38,929 nucleotides of DNA from Longimicrobiaceae bacterium (GCA_030146875.1 JASLAX010000009.1:1-38929), one strand, 5' to 3'; numbered from the stretch's first letter, positions 26,501-33,692 are shown. Numbers and translations: made by a program. The notes: generated from the sequence alone by a model not told the origin.

Positions 26501-27133
26501 AACGCGCCGCTTCCCGCCGCCCTCGCCGCGCCCATGCCCGGCGCTGCACCCGGCGGGATGGTCTCCTCCGCGGTCGCTTCGACAGCCGCTGCGCCGGTGA
26601 CGCCGCAGCCTCGCGCGAACCGGAACTTCGGCCGCAAGCCGAGGGCGAAGAAGCCCGCGCCGGCGAGGCCCGCGCCGGCGAGGCCCGCGCCGGAGAAGCC
26701 CGCGTCGGAGAAGCCCGCGTCGGAGAAGCCCGCGTCGGAGAAGGCGCCGAAGACATCCGAATCGACGTCGAATCGCGCGCCGAAGTCCTCCATCAAGCAG
26801 GCGGTCGTGAAAGCCGTGGCGTCCGCCGGCTCCGCGGCGAAGAAGGCGAGCGGCGCGCGCGACGAAGCTGCATCGCCGCCGAAGATGGCGGCCGCGAAGA
26901 AGAGCTCGCGGCAGCGCACGACGCGCCCCGCCGCTCCACCTCCCGCATCCCCGTCCGCCCCTCCGGCGCCGGCGCCGACGGCGAGCGTACCGAAGGGGGC
27001 GGGAAAGCGGAAGGCCGCGCCTCCATCCCCCTCCGCTCCGCCAGCAGCGCCCGCGGAGCCTCAGGGGCCGCCCAAGCCCCGCCCGGCGAACGGCTTCCAC
27101 CGTCCGATGGCACCGCCGGGCTTCGACTTCTAG
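23516..27133 (+). CDS. 1205-residue MPGEG-repeat protein with lysine-rich tail
   Basis: The family is not recognised. Residues 1-120 look folded and beta-rich (IRFVAGGRSARVGTGRVRAL, TLVYTGRVQSPLYRGSFVLR, LVVTGRLNGARVSLSIHRPG), with no signal peptide. About 120-1010 is proline/alanine/glutamate-rich and must be disordered. It carries about 14 copies of a motif around MPGEGA-x-PAEPT, first near residue 242 and last near 1007, at irregular spacing. Near 565-640 there are PAFPERS repeats and an acidic patch. The last 170 residues are lysine-, proline- and alanine-rich like histone H1, with six 5-residue tandem units. Charge thus runs from acidic to strongly basic. Codon bias fits the genome throughout, and the other frames of this region do not encode any recognisable domain. 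It appears to be transcribed alone. Possible roles include a scaffold or nucleic-acid-associated protein; none is proven. Confidence 0.75.
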   Translation: MASLRPFIAPAVAQHPNAIRFVAGGRSARVGTGRVRALDDTTLVYTGRVQSPLYRGSFVLRLRLEGPSDAVCGDAEVSLQQGAGEPEAVRDGRYRRFGDTLVVTGRLNGARVSLSIHRPGAGDEGAEMAPVVAQPVPPKGGWTGDGMDHLHQAARDRMPGLDPRPLRVMPDMPEAPPSAPDEPAEDAPAASPSVRSPSAVPPSSASPPSTPPAPEPPFAAATDLEGAPPPSDARAAPAPAAMPGEGATPAQTVPPSTRDPAKPAAAVMPDGAPARESSAMPGETAERPAPAPPSAPMAGEGATPADSVTPTAEDPAKATAHRSTPEPMPGAPPPEDASAPPPTMPGEDATSAEPLPGPRPLAEPTPAWTRGADPAPDAPKEAADEVPEDATASDAPSRLVPEDDPAPGAEEAAGTDDPVTFTPAAPERAAVRPAPLLPFRDAPADDEPHTPVPPAAEPRAGDELGASEPPVSGAPPESTRPADRLQPPDGDPDPTPEPSRPEDRLQPAAETPESDFPARPQPRDDGRLSGDRGGTAFPERSPVAEEEAPPAAEEEPTEEPPRPAFPERSAEDAEDVEDEEVASASAGADDQPTEDDGEAAEPGPVGRTSADEGTGGVDERDSPAPARSTSMPGEGASPAEPTGAPVHPAMTAAPHDGSAGAPSGTTPSPEPAPDAPVDSSAEPSGGMPGEGVSTGEATASPTPAEDEEPSETSATTEPTAAEPDALPQAQPAMPGEGASPAEPTGASHGMAGADEAESGPPPAPDLVAREEEDASSPAGEASSSGRGAASTAMPGEGAWPAEPTAAPHPMSDDPSSPPPAALPADPAPAGEGVPPSGLGSDDFGSVTDASQPDAAPASAEPVSDAPAAMPGEGGSPAEPVRVEPIDPGMPAATMERPPQPAPAAAPAMPGEGIEMAPSAPAPDVTPSIPHDTAGAVRLEPAPTPPSSMPGEGGMPSAAAEAAPSSPTASVDAGARMPGEDARHAEPAPAAGTSGENAPLPAALAAPMPGAAPGGMVSSAVASTAAAPVTPQPRANRNFGRKPRAKKPAPARPAPARPAPEKPASEKPASEKPASEKAPKTSESTSNRAPKSSIKQAVVKAVASAGSAAKKASGARDEAASPPKMAAAKKSSRQRTTRPAAPPPASPSAPPAPAPTASVPKGAGKRKAAPPSPSAPPAAPAEPQGPPKPRPANGFHRPMAPPGFDF
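24239..26548 (+). repeat. array of MPGEG-type motifs inside the giant protein
   Basis: Degenerate copies of ATG-CCC-GGC-GAG-GGC followed by a PAEPT-like tail recur 14 times. The best-conserved copies (MPGEGASPAEPTGA) lie between about 25405 and 25760. Spacing varies from about 15 to 200 residues, so this is a dispersed motif and not a simple tandem array. Confidence 0.8.
26651..26740 (+). repeat. 15-bp tandem repeat, six units
   Basis: Six 15-bp units encode KPAPA, RPAPA, RPAPE and then KPASE three times. The last three units are identical in DNA, which suggests recent expansion by slippage. They begin the basic tail at about residue 1046. Confidence 0.9.
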
Positions 27134-27179
27134 CGCGCGGAGGTGCTCGGGCGCGACGAGGAAGGTGCCGGACGCGAGA

Positions 27180-27212
27180 AGGCCCCTCCGCTCGGATCGA
27201 GCGGAGGGGCCT
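27180..27212. terminator. bidirectional stem-loop between convergent genes
   Basis: A perfect 15-bp stem (27180-27194 with 27198-27212) on a 3-nt loop lies between the converging MPGEG gene (stop 27133) and the cold-shock gene (stop 27239). T-runs on either side are weak. Confidence 0.65.
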
Positions 27213-27238
27213 CGTGCGTGGCGTGCCGCGGGCGAGTG

Positions 27239-27679
27239 CTACCAGCCGCCGCGGCGCCCGCCGCCGCCCCGGTCGTCGCCGTAGCCGCCCCCACCACCGC
27301 CGCCGTTGTCCCACCCACCCCGGCCCCCACGGCCGCCGCCACCACCACCGCCCCCGCCACCGCCGCGCGAGTAGCCCGAGTCACGCCCGTACCCGCCACC
27401 GCCACCGCCGCCGCTCTGGCCGTAGCCGCCGCTCTCACGCCCACCGCTGCTGGGGGTGCTGCCCTCGGGCGCGTCCAGGCGCACCACGTTGGCCGCCTTC
27501 AGCCCCTTGGGCTCCTCCACCACGTCGAACTCCACCCGCTCACCCTCTTCCAGGCTCCGGAAGCCGGTCCCCGGAAGGGCGGTGTGGTGGACGAACACGT
27601 CGGGACCGTCCTCGCGCGTGATGAAACCGAAGCCCTTCTCCGACGAGAACCACTTGACCGTTCCGGTGGTGCGAGACAT
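27239..27679 (-). CDS. cold-shock-domain protein with glycine-rich RGG tail
   Basis: This 146-residue protein has two parts. Residues 1-68 are a full cold-shock domain: GTVKWFSSEKGFGFI with RNP1 and DVFVHH with RNP2, so it should bind single-stranded RNA or DNA. Residues 75-146 are almost only Gly with Tyr, Arg, Asp and Trp (YGRDSGYSRGG, RGGRGGWDN), a low-complexity RGG/GGY tail. Bacterial Csp proteins normally end at about 70 residues. Tails like this are known from plant glycine-rich Csp proteins and some cyanobacterial RNA-binding proteins. They add RNA affinity and can drive condensation. The ATG at 27679 has an AGGG site; an in-frame ATG 78 bp upstream is unlikely. Confidence 0.9.
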   Translation of the reverse strand: MSRTTGTVKWFSSEKGFGFITREDGPDVFVHHTALPGTGFRSLEEGERVEFDVVEEPKGLKAANVVRLDAPEGSTPSSGGRESGGYGQSGGGGGGGYGRDSGYSRGGGGGGGGGGGRGGRGGWDNGGGGGGGYGDDRGGGGRRGGW

Positions 27680-27828
27680 CTCGGTAACCCTGTGTGGAAT
27701 GGGGTGGGGTGGAGCGTGCCCCGTGCTGCGACGCAGGGACCGTACCACCCACGGCACCGCGACGGCCGCCCCCCGCCGCGTGCCCCCGGCTGGACACGCG
27801 GCCGCTTATCCCCGTTCGTGCGGGGGGG

Positions 27829-28005
27829 CTAGGGGTTGCCGCCGACCGGCGCGCCCGCGGGCGGCGCCACCGTCTCCGCGCCCTCGCCGTCGTCGCCGCG
27901 GTTCAGGTAGCTCAGCACCGCCCACACCAGCAGGCCCAGCACCAGCAGCCCGATCACCCAGGGCATGATGCTGCGCTCCTTCCGCTCCACGTTGATCTCC
28001 GCCAC
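27829..28005 (-). CDS. 58-residue single-pass membrane protein
   Basis: Starting from GTG 28005, with a clear GGGAGG site 5 nt upstream, this short protein has a charged head (AEINVERKERSI), one membrane helix (about residues 14-33, PWVIGLLVLGLLVWAVLSYL) and a polar alanine/proline tail. I do not recognise a family. The head-in, tail-out layout is typical of small stress-linked membrane proteins. It lies upstream of the RGG cold-shock gene on the same strand, with a 149-bp gap and a short CCCCG/CGGGG hairpin between. Confidence 0.7.
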   Translation of the reverse strand: MAEINVERKERSIMPWVIGLLVLGLLVWAVLSYLNRGDDGEGAETVAPPAGAPVGGNP

Positions 28006-28166
28006 GCTCGCCTCCCGTTCCGGATCGATGGGAACCCCGCGGGCCCACGCCCCGCCCGCGCGGCCGCTCCGGGCAAGTCCCGCGCCGGGTGGCCCGGCGG
28101 CCCCCCGGCCGCTACACTGCGGGGGGGCCGGACGGCCCCGGCGCACCCCCCGAACCGGGCAGTCGA

Positions 28167-29318
28167 GTGGACCGCACCCTGCTGGCGACGGCCGTCCTGA
28201 CCCTGGCGCTGATGCTGGGCACCCTGGCGCAGCTCGCCCTGGGCGGCCGCCGCCTGCGGCTGCTGGCCGGCCTGCCGCCGCTGGACGAGGGGGAGATGCC
28301 GCCCGTCTCGGTGGTGGTGGCCGCGCGCAACGAGGAGCGCAACCTGGAGGAGGCGCTGCGCTCCGTGCTGGCCCTGCGCGGCGTGGCGGAGGCGATCGTG
28401 GTGGAGGACCGCTCCACCGACCGCACGGGCCGGATCCTGGCGAGGATGGCCGGGGAGCACCCGCGCCTGCGCGTGGTCCCCGTCGTGGAACTTCCCGCGG
28501 GCTGGCTGGGGAAGAACCACGCGCTCTGGCGCGGGGCGCAGGCCGCGATCGGCGAGTGGATCCTGTTCACCGACGCCGACGTGGTGATGGAGCCATCCAC
28601 GCTGCTCCGGGCCCTGGGCCACGCGCGCCGCGAGGGGCTGGACCACCTGGCCGCCGCGCCGGCCGTGGTCATGCCGGGCTTCCTGCTGCGGCTCTTCGGC
28701 GTGGCCTTCTCCATCTTCTTCACGCTCTTCTCCCGCCCCTGGAAGGCGCGCGACCCGCGCTCGGGCGCGCACATCGGCATTGGCGCCTTCAACCTGGTGC
28801 GCGCGGAGGCGTACCGCGCGGTGGGCATGCACCGCCCCATCGCCATGCGGCCCGACGACGACATGAAGCTGGGCAAGCTGATGAAGAAGCACGGCTGCGC
28901 CCAGGACTTCGTGATCGCCGCGCCGCTGGTGTCGGTGGAGTGGTACGTCTCCGTGCGCGAGCTGGTGCACGGGCTGGAGAAGAACGGCTTCGCGGGGGTG
29001 GACTACCGCCTCTCCGTGGTGGTCCTGGCGACCGTCGGGCAGCTCCTGATGTTCGTCTGGCCGTACGTGGCGCTCTTCGTCCTGAGCGGCCCCGCGGCGT
29101 GGATCAACGCGGCCGCCATCGTGGCCATGCTGCTGATCTTCGCCGGTGCGGCGCGGCCGCAGGGGGTCCCCGCCTGGTACGGGCTGGCGTTCCCGGTGGC
29201 ATCGCTGATGTTCGTCTACATCGTGTGGAACGCCACGATAACGACGCTGTGGAACGGCGGCATCGAGTGGCGGGGCACGCGCTACTCGCTGGCGGAGCTG
29301 AAGGCGAACCGCTTGTAG
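28167..29318 (+). CDS. GT2 glycosyltransferase, membrane-bound
   Basis: This 383-residue family 2 glycosyltransferase starts with an N-terminal membrane helix (4-24). The GT-A fold then begins at PVSVVVAARNEERNLEEALRS and VEDRSTDRTG, with the TDADVVME metal site (DxD) and later PDDDMKLG and EWYVS. Three or four C-terminal membrane helices follow from about residue 290. Members of this type add a sugar to a lipid or carotenoid carrier at the membrane. The GWLGKNHALWRGAQAA stretch and the AHIGIGAFNLVRAEAY stretch are typical of its subgroup. It starts at GTG 28167. A ceramide-type operon begins 725 bp past its stop, so a lipid acceptor is conceivable but unproven. Confidence 0.88.
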   Translation: MDRTLLATAVLTLALMLGTLAQLALGGRRLRLLAGLPPLDEGEMPPVSVVVAARNEERNLEEALRSVLALRGVAEAIVVEDRSTDRTGRILARMAGEHPRLRVVPVVELPAGWLGKNHALWRGAQAAIGEWILFTDADVVMEPSTLLRALGHARREGLDHLAAAPAVVMPGFLLRLFGVAFSIFFTLFSRPWKARDPRSGAHIGIGAFNLVRAEAYRAVGMHRPIAMRPDDDMKLGKLMKKHGCAQDFVIAAPLVSVEWYVSVRELVHGLEKNGFAGVDYRLSVVVLATVGQLLMFVWPYVALFVLSGPAAWINAAAIVAMLLIFAGAARPQGVPAWYGLAFPVASLMFVYIVWNATITTLWNGGIEWRGTRYSLAELKANRL

Positions 29319-29692
29319 CCGCGACATTGCGCCCCATTGCGACCGCAGGTTTTCCGAAGAGGTGGCCCCCGCGGCGCCGTTCCGCGCCCGCGAAGGCGTC
29401 ATGGTGGAAAGTTTGCACAGGGTCATGGCGGCACGCGCGGAACGACAGCATTGACACCCGTCGGCGGGCGCGACTACTATACCGCCCGAACGACCGCAGG
29501 CCGCTCCGGACAGCACCGGAACCGAGCAGGGGATCTGGCGTCGTGGCCGGGTTCCCTTTCTTCGTCTTTTCCACATGACGCCGCCCGTCCGGCGGCGCGC
29601 CCGCGCGGGGGCGCAGTGACCCGCGAGAGCCACCCGAGTCGGTTGGTACGGCATCACCGGACCCCGACCACATGACCCACAGGGAGTACCGC
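29319..29692 (+). other. intergenic region with cold-shock promoter and long leader
   Basis: Apart from the promoter at 29451-29480 and its leader, the 374-bp gap holds no gene. The leader of about 205 nt before the cold-shock ATG is similar in length to those that control cspA of enterobacteria by cold-induced folding. Confidence 0.55.
29451..29480 (+). promoter_or_regulatory. promoter of the small cold-shock gene
   Basis: TTGACA (29451-29456), an 18-bp spacer and TACTAT (29475-29480) form a good sigma70-type promoter. A start near 29487 gives a 5' leader of about 205 nt. Confidence 0.7.
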
Positions 29693-29905
29693 ATGCGTAC
29701 CAACGGCACCGTGAAGTGGTTCAACGACGCGAAGGGCTTCGGGTTCATCACCCCGAACGACGGGTCCAAGGACTGCTTCGTCCACTACTCGTCCATCCAG
29801 GGCAACGGCTTCAAGTCGCTGGCCGAGGGCGACGCGGTCGAGTTCGACATGGTCGACGGCGCGAAGGGCCCGGCGGCCGAGAACGTGGCGCGCGTCGAGG
29901 GCTGA
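29693..29905 (+). CDS. cold-shock protein, CspA type
   Basis: This 70-residue protein is a single cold-shock domain with GTVKWFNDAKGFGFI (RNP1) and CFVHYSSI (RNP2, with Tyr for the usual second His). It is an RNA chaperone that melts secondary structure. The ATG at 29693 follows an AGGGAG site; an upstream in-frame ATG at 29672 is not needed. Promoter, long leader and terminator are all visible, so it is a monocistronic unit. It is a second, untailed Csp only 2 kb from the RGG-tailed one. Confidence 0.95.
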   Translation: MRTNGTVKWFNDAKGFGFITPNDGSKDCFVHYSSIQGNGFKSLAEGDAVEFDMVDGAKGPAAENVARVEG

Positions 29906-29930
29906 GCCCCCGCGGGACCCGTTCCGACCC

Positions 29931-29960
29931 GAGCCGCCCCGGAAGAGCCCGGGGCGGCTC
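29931..29960 (+). terminator. terminator of the cold-shock gene
   Basis: A perfect 12-bp stem (29931-29942 with 29949-29960) closes on a 6-nt loop, followed by CGCGTTT. It begins 25 bp after the stop codon. Confidence 0.75.
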
Positions 29961-30042
29961 CGCGTTTCCCGGGGGCGGACCGCCGCGCGCGCATGTCGCT
30001 GTCGTTGCGCTTTTTCGCCTCCCGGTGCATCTTCACCACGAC

Positions 30043-31020
30043 ATGAGCCGAACCGCGTTCGTCACCGGCGCCTCCGGGTTCGTCGGCGGCCACCTGGCCG
30101 AGTGCCTGGTGCGCGAGGGCTGGCGCGTCCGCGCGCTGGTCCGCGCCCGCAGCGACACCGCCCTGCTGGAGTCGCTGGGCGTGGAGCGCGTGACCGGCGA
30201 CCTGACCAGCTCCGACGCGGTGGCCGGCGGAGCGAGCGGCGCCGACGTGGTCTTCCACCTGGCGGCCGTCACCGCGGCCCGCGACGAGGCCGCCTACGCG
30301 CGCGCCAACGCCGACGGCACGCGCGCCGTGGTGGAGGGGGCGCTCCGCGCGCGTGAGCGTCCGCGGCGCCTGGTCTACCTGAGCTCGTACGCCGCCTGCG
30401 GCCCCGAGGTGGACGGCCGGCCCCGCGCCCTGGACGACCCCCCGGGGCCGCTCACCGCCTATGGCAGGACCAAGCTGCAAGGCGAGCGGATCGTGGCCGG
30501 GGCGGACGCGGCGGGGCTCCCCACGGTGACCCTTCGCGCCCCGGCGGTGTACGGTCCCCGCGGGCGCGAGCTGCTCCCGTACTTCCGCCTGGTCGCCCGC
30601 GGCCTGGCTCCTTCCCCCTCCGGGCCCCGGCGGCTGCACCTGGTCTACGCCCCCGACCTGGCCGCCGCGCTGGTCCGCGCCGCCGACGCGCCCCCCGGCA
30701 CGTACGCCGTGGCCGACCCGCGGGCTCACCTCTGGACCGAGGTGGTCGACGCCCTGGCCCGCGCGCTGGAGCGGCGCCCCCTGCGGCTCTCGCTTCCGCC
30801 CGCGCTGGTGCGCGCCGCGGCCGCCGTCACGGAGCGCGCCGGCGCGCTGGCCGGTGTCCCGGTCGCGTTCAACCGCGAGAAGGCAGAGGAGATGCTGGCC
30901 GCCGGGTGGGTCTGCGATCTGAGCGGAGCCGACGCGCTCCTCCCCGCCGCGCAGGCCACGCCCCTCGGCGAGGGGATGCGGCGCACGGCGCAGTGGTACC
31001 GAACTCAGGGATGGCTTTGA
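30043..31020 (+). CDS. NAD(P)-dependent epimerase/dehydratase-type SDR, CerR-like
   Basis: This 325-residue extended short-chain dehydrogenase has the FVTGASGFVGGHL nucleotide-binding motif (G9, G12, G15), catalytic YGRTK (Y140, K144) and a serine in LVYLSSYAACG. The length and the C-terminal substrate domain are normal for the epimerase/dehydratase group, which includes sugar epimerases, 3-beta-hydroxysteroid dehydrogenases and CerR. In Caulobacter CerR reduces 3-oxo-ceramide. The assignment here rests on context: its stop overlaps the start of a serine palmitoyltransferase-type gene (TGATG), and an acyltransferase follows. By sequence alone it could also act on sterol-like or sugar substrates. 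Confidence 0.85.
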   Translation: MSRTAFVTGASGFVGGHLAECLVREGWRVRALVRARSDTALLESLGVERVTGDLTSSDAVAGGASGADVVFHLAAVTAARDEAAYARANADGTRAVVEGALRARERPRRLVYLSSYAACGPEVDGRPRALDDPPGPLTAYGRTKLQGERIVAGADAAGLPTVTLRAPAVYGPRGRELLPYFRLVARGLAPSPSGPRRLHLVYAPDLAAALVRAADAPPGTYAVADPRAHLWTEVVDALARALERRPLRLSLPPALVRAAAAVTERAGALAGVPVAFNREKAEEMLAAGWVCDLSGADALLPAAQATPLGEGMRRTAQWYRTQGWL

Positions 31021-32231
31021 TGCCGACAAGCGAGACGACGGTCCGAAAGGCCGTCGACCTCTTCGAGAAATGCCGGCGGTTCACCGCGGCGCGGGAGATG
31101 ATCGACCGCGGTCTCTACCCGTACTTCCAGCCGATCGAGTCCTCCGAGGACACCGAGGTGGTGATCCGCGGCGAGCGCAAGATCATGGTGGGCTCCAACA
31201 ACTACCTGGGCCTGACGCACCACCCGCACGTGCTGGAGCGCGCCCGGGAGGCGCTGTACCGCTACGGGAGCGGCTGCACGGGCAGCCGCTTCCTGAACGG
31301 CACCCTGGACCTGCACGTGGAGCTGGAGCGCCGCCTGGCGGAGCTGCTGGGGCAGGAGTCGGCGCTGGTCTTCTCCACCGGCTACCACACCAACCTTGCC
31401 GCCATCGCCACGCTGGTGACGCGCGGCGGGGTGGTGGTGCAGGACCGGCTGAACCACGCCTCGCTGGTGGACGGCGCGCTGATGGCCGCCGGCACCATGG
31501 TGCGCTACCCGCACGCCGACATGCACGCGCTCCGGCGCGTGCTGGACGTCCACGCCCCGAGCGGCGCGCTGGTGGTGACCGACGGCGTGTTCTCGATGGA
31601 GGGCGACATCGCCCCGCTCCCCGAGATGGTGGCGCTGGTGGAGGAGTACGGCGCGCGCCTGATGGTGGACGACGCGCACGGCGTGGGCGTGCTGGGCGAG
31701 GACGGCGGCGGCACCGCGCGGCACTTCGGGCTGCAGGACCGGGTGGACCTGGTGATGGTCACCTTCTCCAAGTCGTTCGCCTCCATCGGCGGGGCGCTGG
31801 CGGGGCCCGAGTACGTCATCCACTACCTGAAGCACCACGCGCGGCCGCTGATCTTCAGCGCCAGCATGCCGCCCTCCGCCGTGGCCACCGTGCTGGCGGC
31901 CATGGAGGTGATGGAGCAGGAGCCCGAGCGCCGCGAGCACCTGTGGCGCAACGCCGCCTACCTGCGCGACGGCCTCGACTCGCTGGGCTTCGACACGGGC
32001 GTCTCCGAGACGCCCATCATCCCCGTCTCCACGGGGCGGATGGAGCACACCTTCATCTTCTGGAAGGCGCTCTTCGACGCCGGCGTGTTCACCAACCCGG
32101 TGCTTCCCCCCGCCGTGCCCGAGAGCGCCTGCCGGCTGCGCACCTCGGTGATGGCCACGCACACCCCGGATCAGCTGGACCGGGTGCTGGACGCCTTCGC
32201 CCGGGTGGGCCGCGAGCTAGGGATCCGCTGA
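31020..32231 (+). CDS. spt: serine palmitoyltransferase-type alpha-oxoamine synthase
   Basis: This 403-residue PLP enzyme of the alpha-oxoamine synthase family is close in type to bacterial serine palmitoyltransferase, which joins L-serine and an acyl thioester to 3-oxo-sphinganine. Visible parts are MVGSNNYLGLTHHP, YGSGCTGSRFLNGTLDLH, the PLP-ring histidine in LNHASLVDG, the VDDAHGVGVLGEDGGG aspartate/histidine pair and the internal-aldimine K251 in VTFSKSFASIGG. The FSKSFAS form, and FSASMPPS, separate it from biotin (BioF) and threonine-route (Kbl) enzymes. The ATG at 31020 overlaps the previous stop; an ATG at 31011 would add three residues. It is 10 bp from the next gene. Confidence 0.88.
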   Translation: MPTSETTVRKAVDLFEKCRRFTAAREMIDRGLYPYFQPIESSEDTEVVIRGERKIMVGSNNYLGLTHHPHVLERAREALYRYGSGCTGSRFLNGTLDLHVELERRLAELLGQESALVFSTGYHTNLAAIATLVTRGGVVVQDRLNHASLVDGALMAAGTMVRYPHADMHALRRVLDVHAPSGALVVTDGVFSMEGDIAPLPEMVALVEEYGARLMVDDAHGVGVLGEDGGGTARHFGLQDRVDLVMVTFSKSFASIGGALAGPEYVIHYLKHHARPLIFSASMPPSAVATVLAAMEVMEQEPERREHLWRNAAYLRDGLDSLGFDTGVSETPIIPVSTGRMEHTFIFWKALFDAGVFTNPVLPPAVPESACRLRTSVMATHTPDQLDRVLDAFARVGRELGIR

Positions 32232-32241
32232 CGCCCCCTCC

Positions 32242-33360
32242 ATGAACGACCTGCGCGTGCGCGAGATCGCCCCCGGCGACTCGCTGCGCCCCTTCATCGA
32301 CCTGGCCTGGAAGACCAACGCAGGGGACCCGAACTGGGTCCCCCCGCTGCGTATGGCCGTGGAGCCGCTGCTGGACCGCCGCAAGCACCCCTTCCACCGG
32401 CACGCGGAGGTGGCGTACTTCCTGGCGGAGCGCGGCGGGGAGGCCGTCGGGCGCGTGGCCGCGATCGTGAACCGCGCCCACAACGACTACCACGGCGACA
32501 CCGTCGGCTTCTTCGGCTTCTTCGAGAGCGTGGACGACCCCGCCGTGGCCGGGGCGCTGCTGGACGCGGCGGCGGGGTGGCTGCGGGCGCGGGGGCGCAC
32601 CGTCATGCGCGGGCCCATGAACTTCTCCACCAACGAGGAGTGCGGGCTGCTGGTGGACGGCTTCGACTCGCCGCCCACCATCATGATGACCCACAACCCC
32701 CGCTTCTACGGCGCGCTGCTGGAGGGGGCCGGGATGGAGAAGGCCAGGGACCTGCTGGCCTACTGGATCCCCGGCGGCCGGGTGCCCGAGCGGCTGGTGC
32801 GCGGCGCCGAGCGCATCGCCCGGCGCGACCGGGTGCGGGTGCGCACGCTGCGGATGGACCGGCTGGACGAGGAGATCCGCATCATCGAGCGGGTCTACAA
32901 CGCCGCCTGGAACCGCAACTGGGGGTTCGTGCCCATGACGGCGGCGGAGTTCGCGGCGATGGCGAAGGACCTGAAGCCCGTGGCCGACCCGGACCTGTGC
33001 CTGATCGCCGAGGTGGACGGCGAGGCGGTGGGCTTCTCGCTCGCGCTCCCCGACCTGAACCAGGCGCTCAAGCACCTGCCGGACGGACGGCTCTTCCCCT
33101 TCGGCCTGCTCAAGCTGCTCTGGCACAAGCGGAAGATCGACGTGGCCCGCCTGATCACGCTGGGCTTCACCCCCGAGTACCAGAAGGCGGGGCTGGGCAC
33201 CCTGCTGTACCTGAAGACCTTCGAGACGGGCATACGCAAGGGCTACCGCGGCGCCGAGGCGTCGTGGATCCTGGAGGACAACTGGGAGATGCGCCGCGCC
33301 ATCGAGCGCATCGGCGCGTACGTGGTGAAGACCTACCGGATCTACGACCGGGCGCTGTGA
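32242..33360 (+). CDS. GNAT-fold acyltransferase, likely bacterial ceramide synthase type
   Basis: This 372-residue protein has a GNAT-like fold: an N-terminal half (WVPPLRMAVEPLLDRRKHPF, GRVAAIVNRAHNDYH, MRGPMNFSTNEECGLLVDGF) and a C-terminal half (VPMTAAEFAAMAKDLK, VDGEAVGFSLALPDLNQAL, YQKAGLGTLLYLK, ILEDNWEMRRAIERIGA). It resembles the proteins of this size that sit beside spt and cerR in Caulobacter, where bCerS N-acylates 3-oxo-sphinganine. It is unrelated to the eukaryotic Lag1 family. The order SDR, Spt, acyltransferase supports the assignment; the exact acyl donor (CoA or ACP) is not known. No membrane helix is predicted by eye. Confidence 0.8.
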   Translation: MNDLRVREIAPGDSLRPFIDLAWKTNAGDPNWVPPLRMAVEPLLDRRKHPFHRHAEVAYFLAERGGEAVGRVAAIVNRAHNDYHGDTVGFFGFFESVDDPAVAGALLDAAAGWLRARGRTVMRGPMNFSTNEECGLLVDGFDSPPTIMMTHNPRFYGALLEGAGMEKARDLLAYWIPGGRVPERLVRGAERIARRDRVRVRTLRMDRLDEEIRIIERVYNAAWNRNWGFVPMTAAEFAAMAKDLKPVADPDLCLIAEVDGEAVGFSLALPDLNQALKHLPDGRLFPFGLLKLLWHKRKIDVARLITLGFTPEYQKAGLGTLLYLKTFETGIRKGYRGAEASWILEDNWEMRRAIERIGAYVVKTYRIYDRAL

Positions 33361-33692
33361 GCACTCCGCACGCCTCCGACATCCCGCCGCCTCACGCCGC
33401 CTCGGCTCCGGGGCTGCGCATGGTGCAGCCGAAGAACGTGGGTACCGCCGTGCTCCTGGCGCTGCTGCTGGGCCCGCTGGGGCTCTTCTACGTGGCACCG
33501 GCCGGGGCGATCTTCATGACGATCGTGACGTTTACTGCCGGGCTCTTCACGGTGGGGATCGCGCTGGTGCCGGCGTGGATCGTCTGCATCCTTTGGGCGT
33601 ACGTGGCCGCGAGCCACGAGCAGGCGGAGGGGCCGCGCCCCGAGCGGGTGCACGAGGCGTTCGCCCCGCCGCGCCCAGGGGGCCGGCAGTAG
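33357..33692 (+). CDS. small membrane protein ending the ceramide-type operon
   Basis: The GTG start overlaps the acyltransferase stop (GTGA), so it is translated in coupling with it. The 111 residues hold two membrane segments (about 30-50 and 53-80; VLLALLLGPLGLFYVAP and LFTVGIALVPAWIVCILWAY). The polar tail is Pro- and Arg-rich. The LLLGPLGLFY motif recalls small TM2-like domains. No function is known. Its place in the operon suggests a role in making, moving or sensing the lipid product, which is only an inference. Confidence 0.75.
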   Translation: MSTPHASDIPPPHAASAPGLRMVQPKNVGTAVLLALLLGPLGLFYVAPAGAIFMTIVTFTAGLFTVGIALVPAWIVCILWAYVAASHEQAEGPRPERVHEAFAPPRPGGRQ

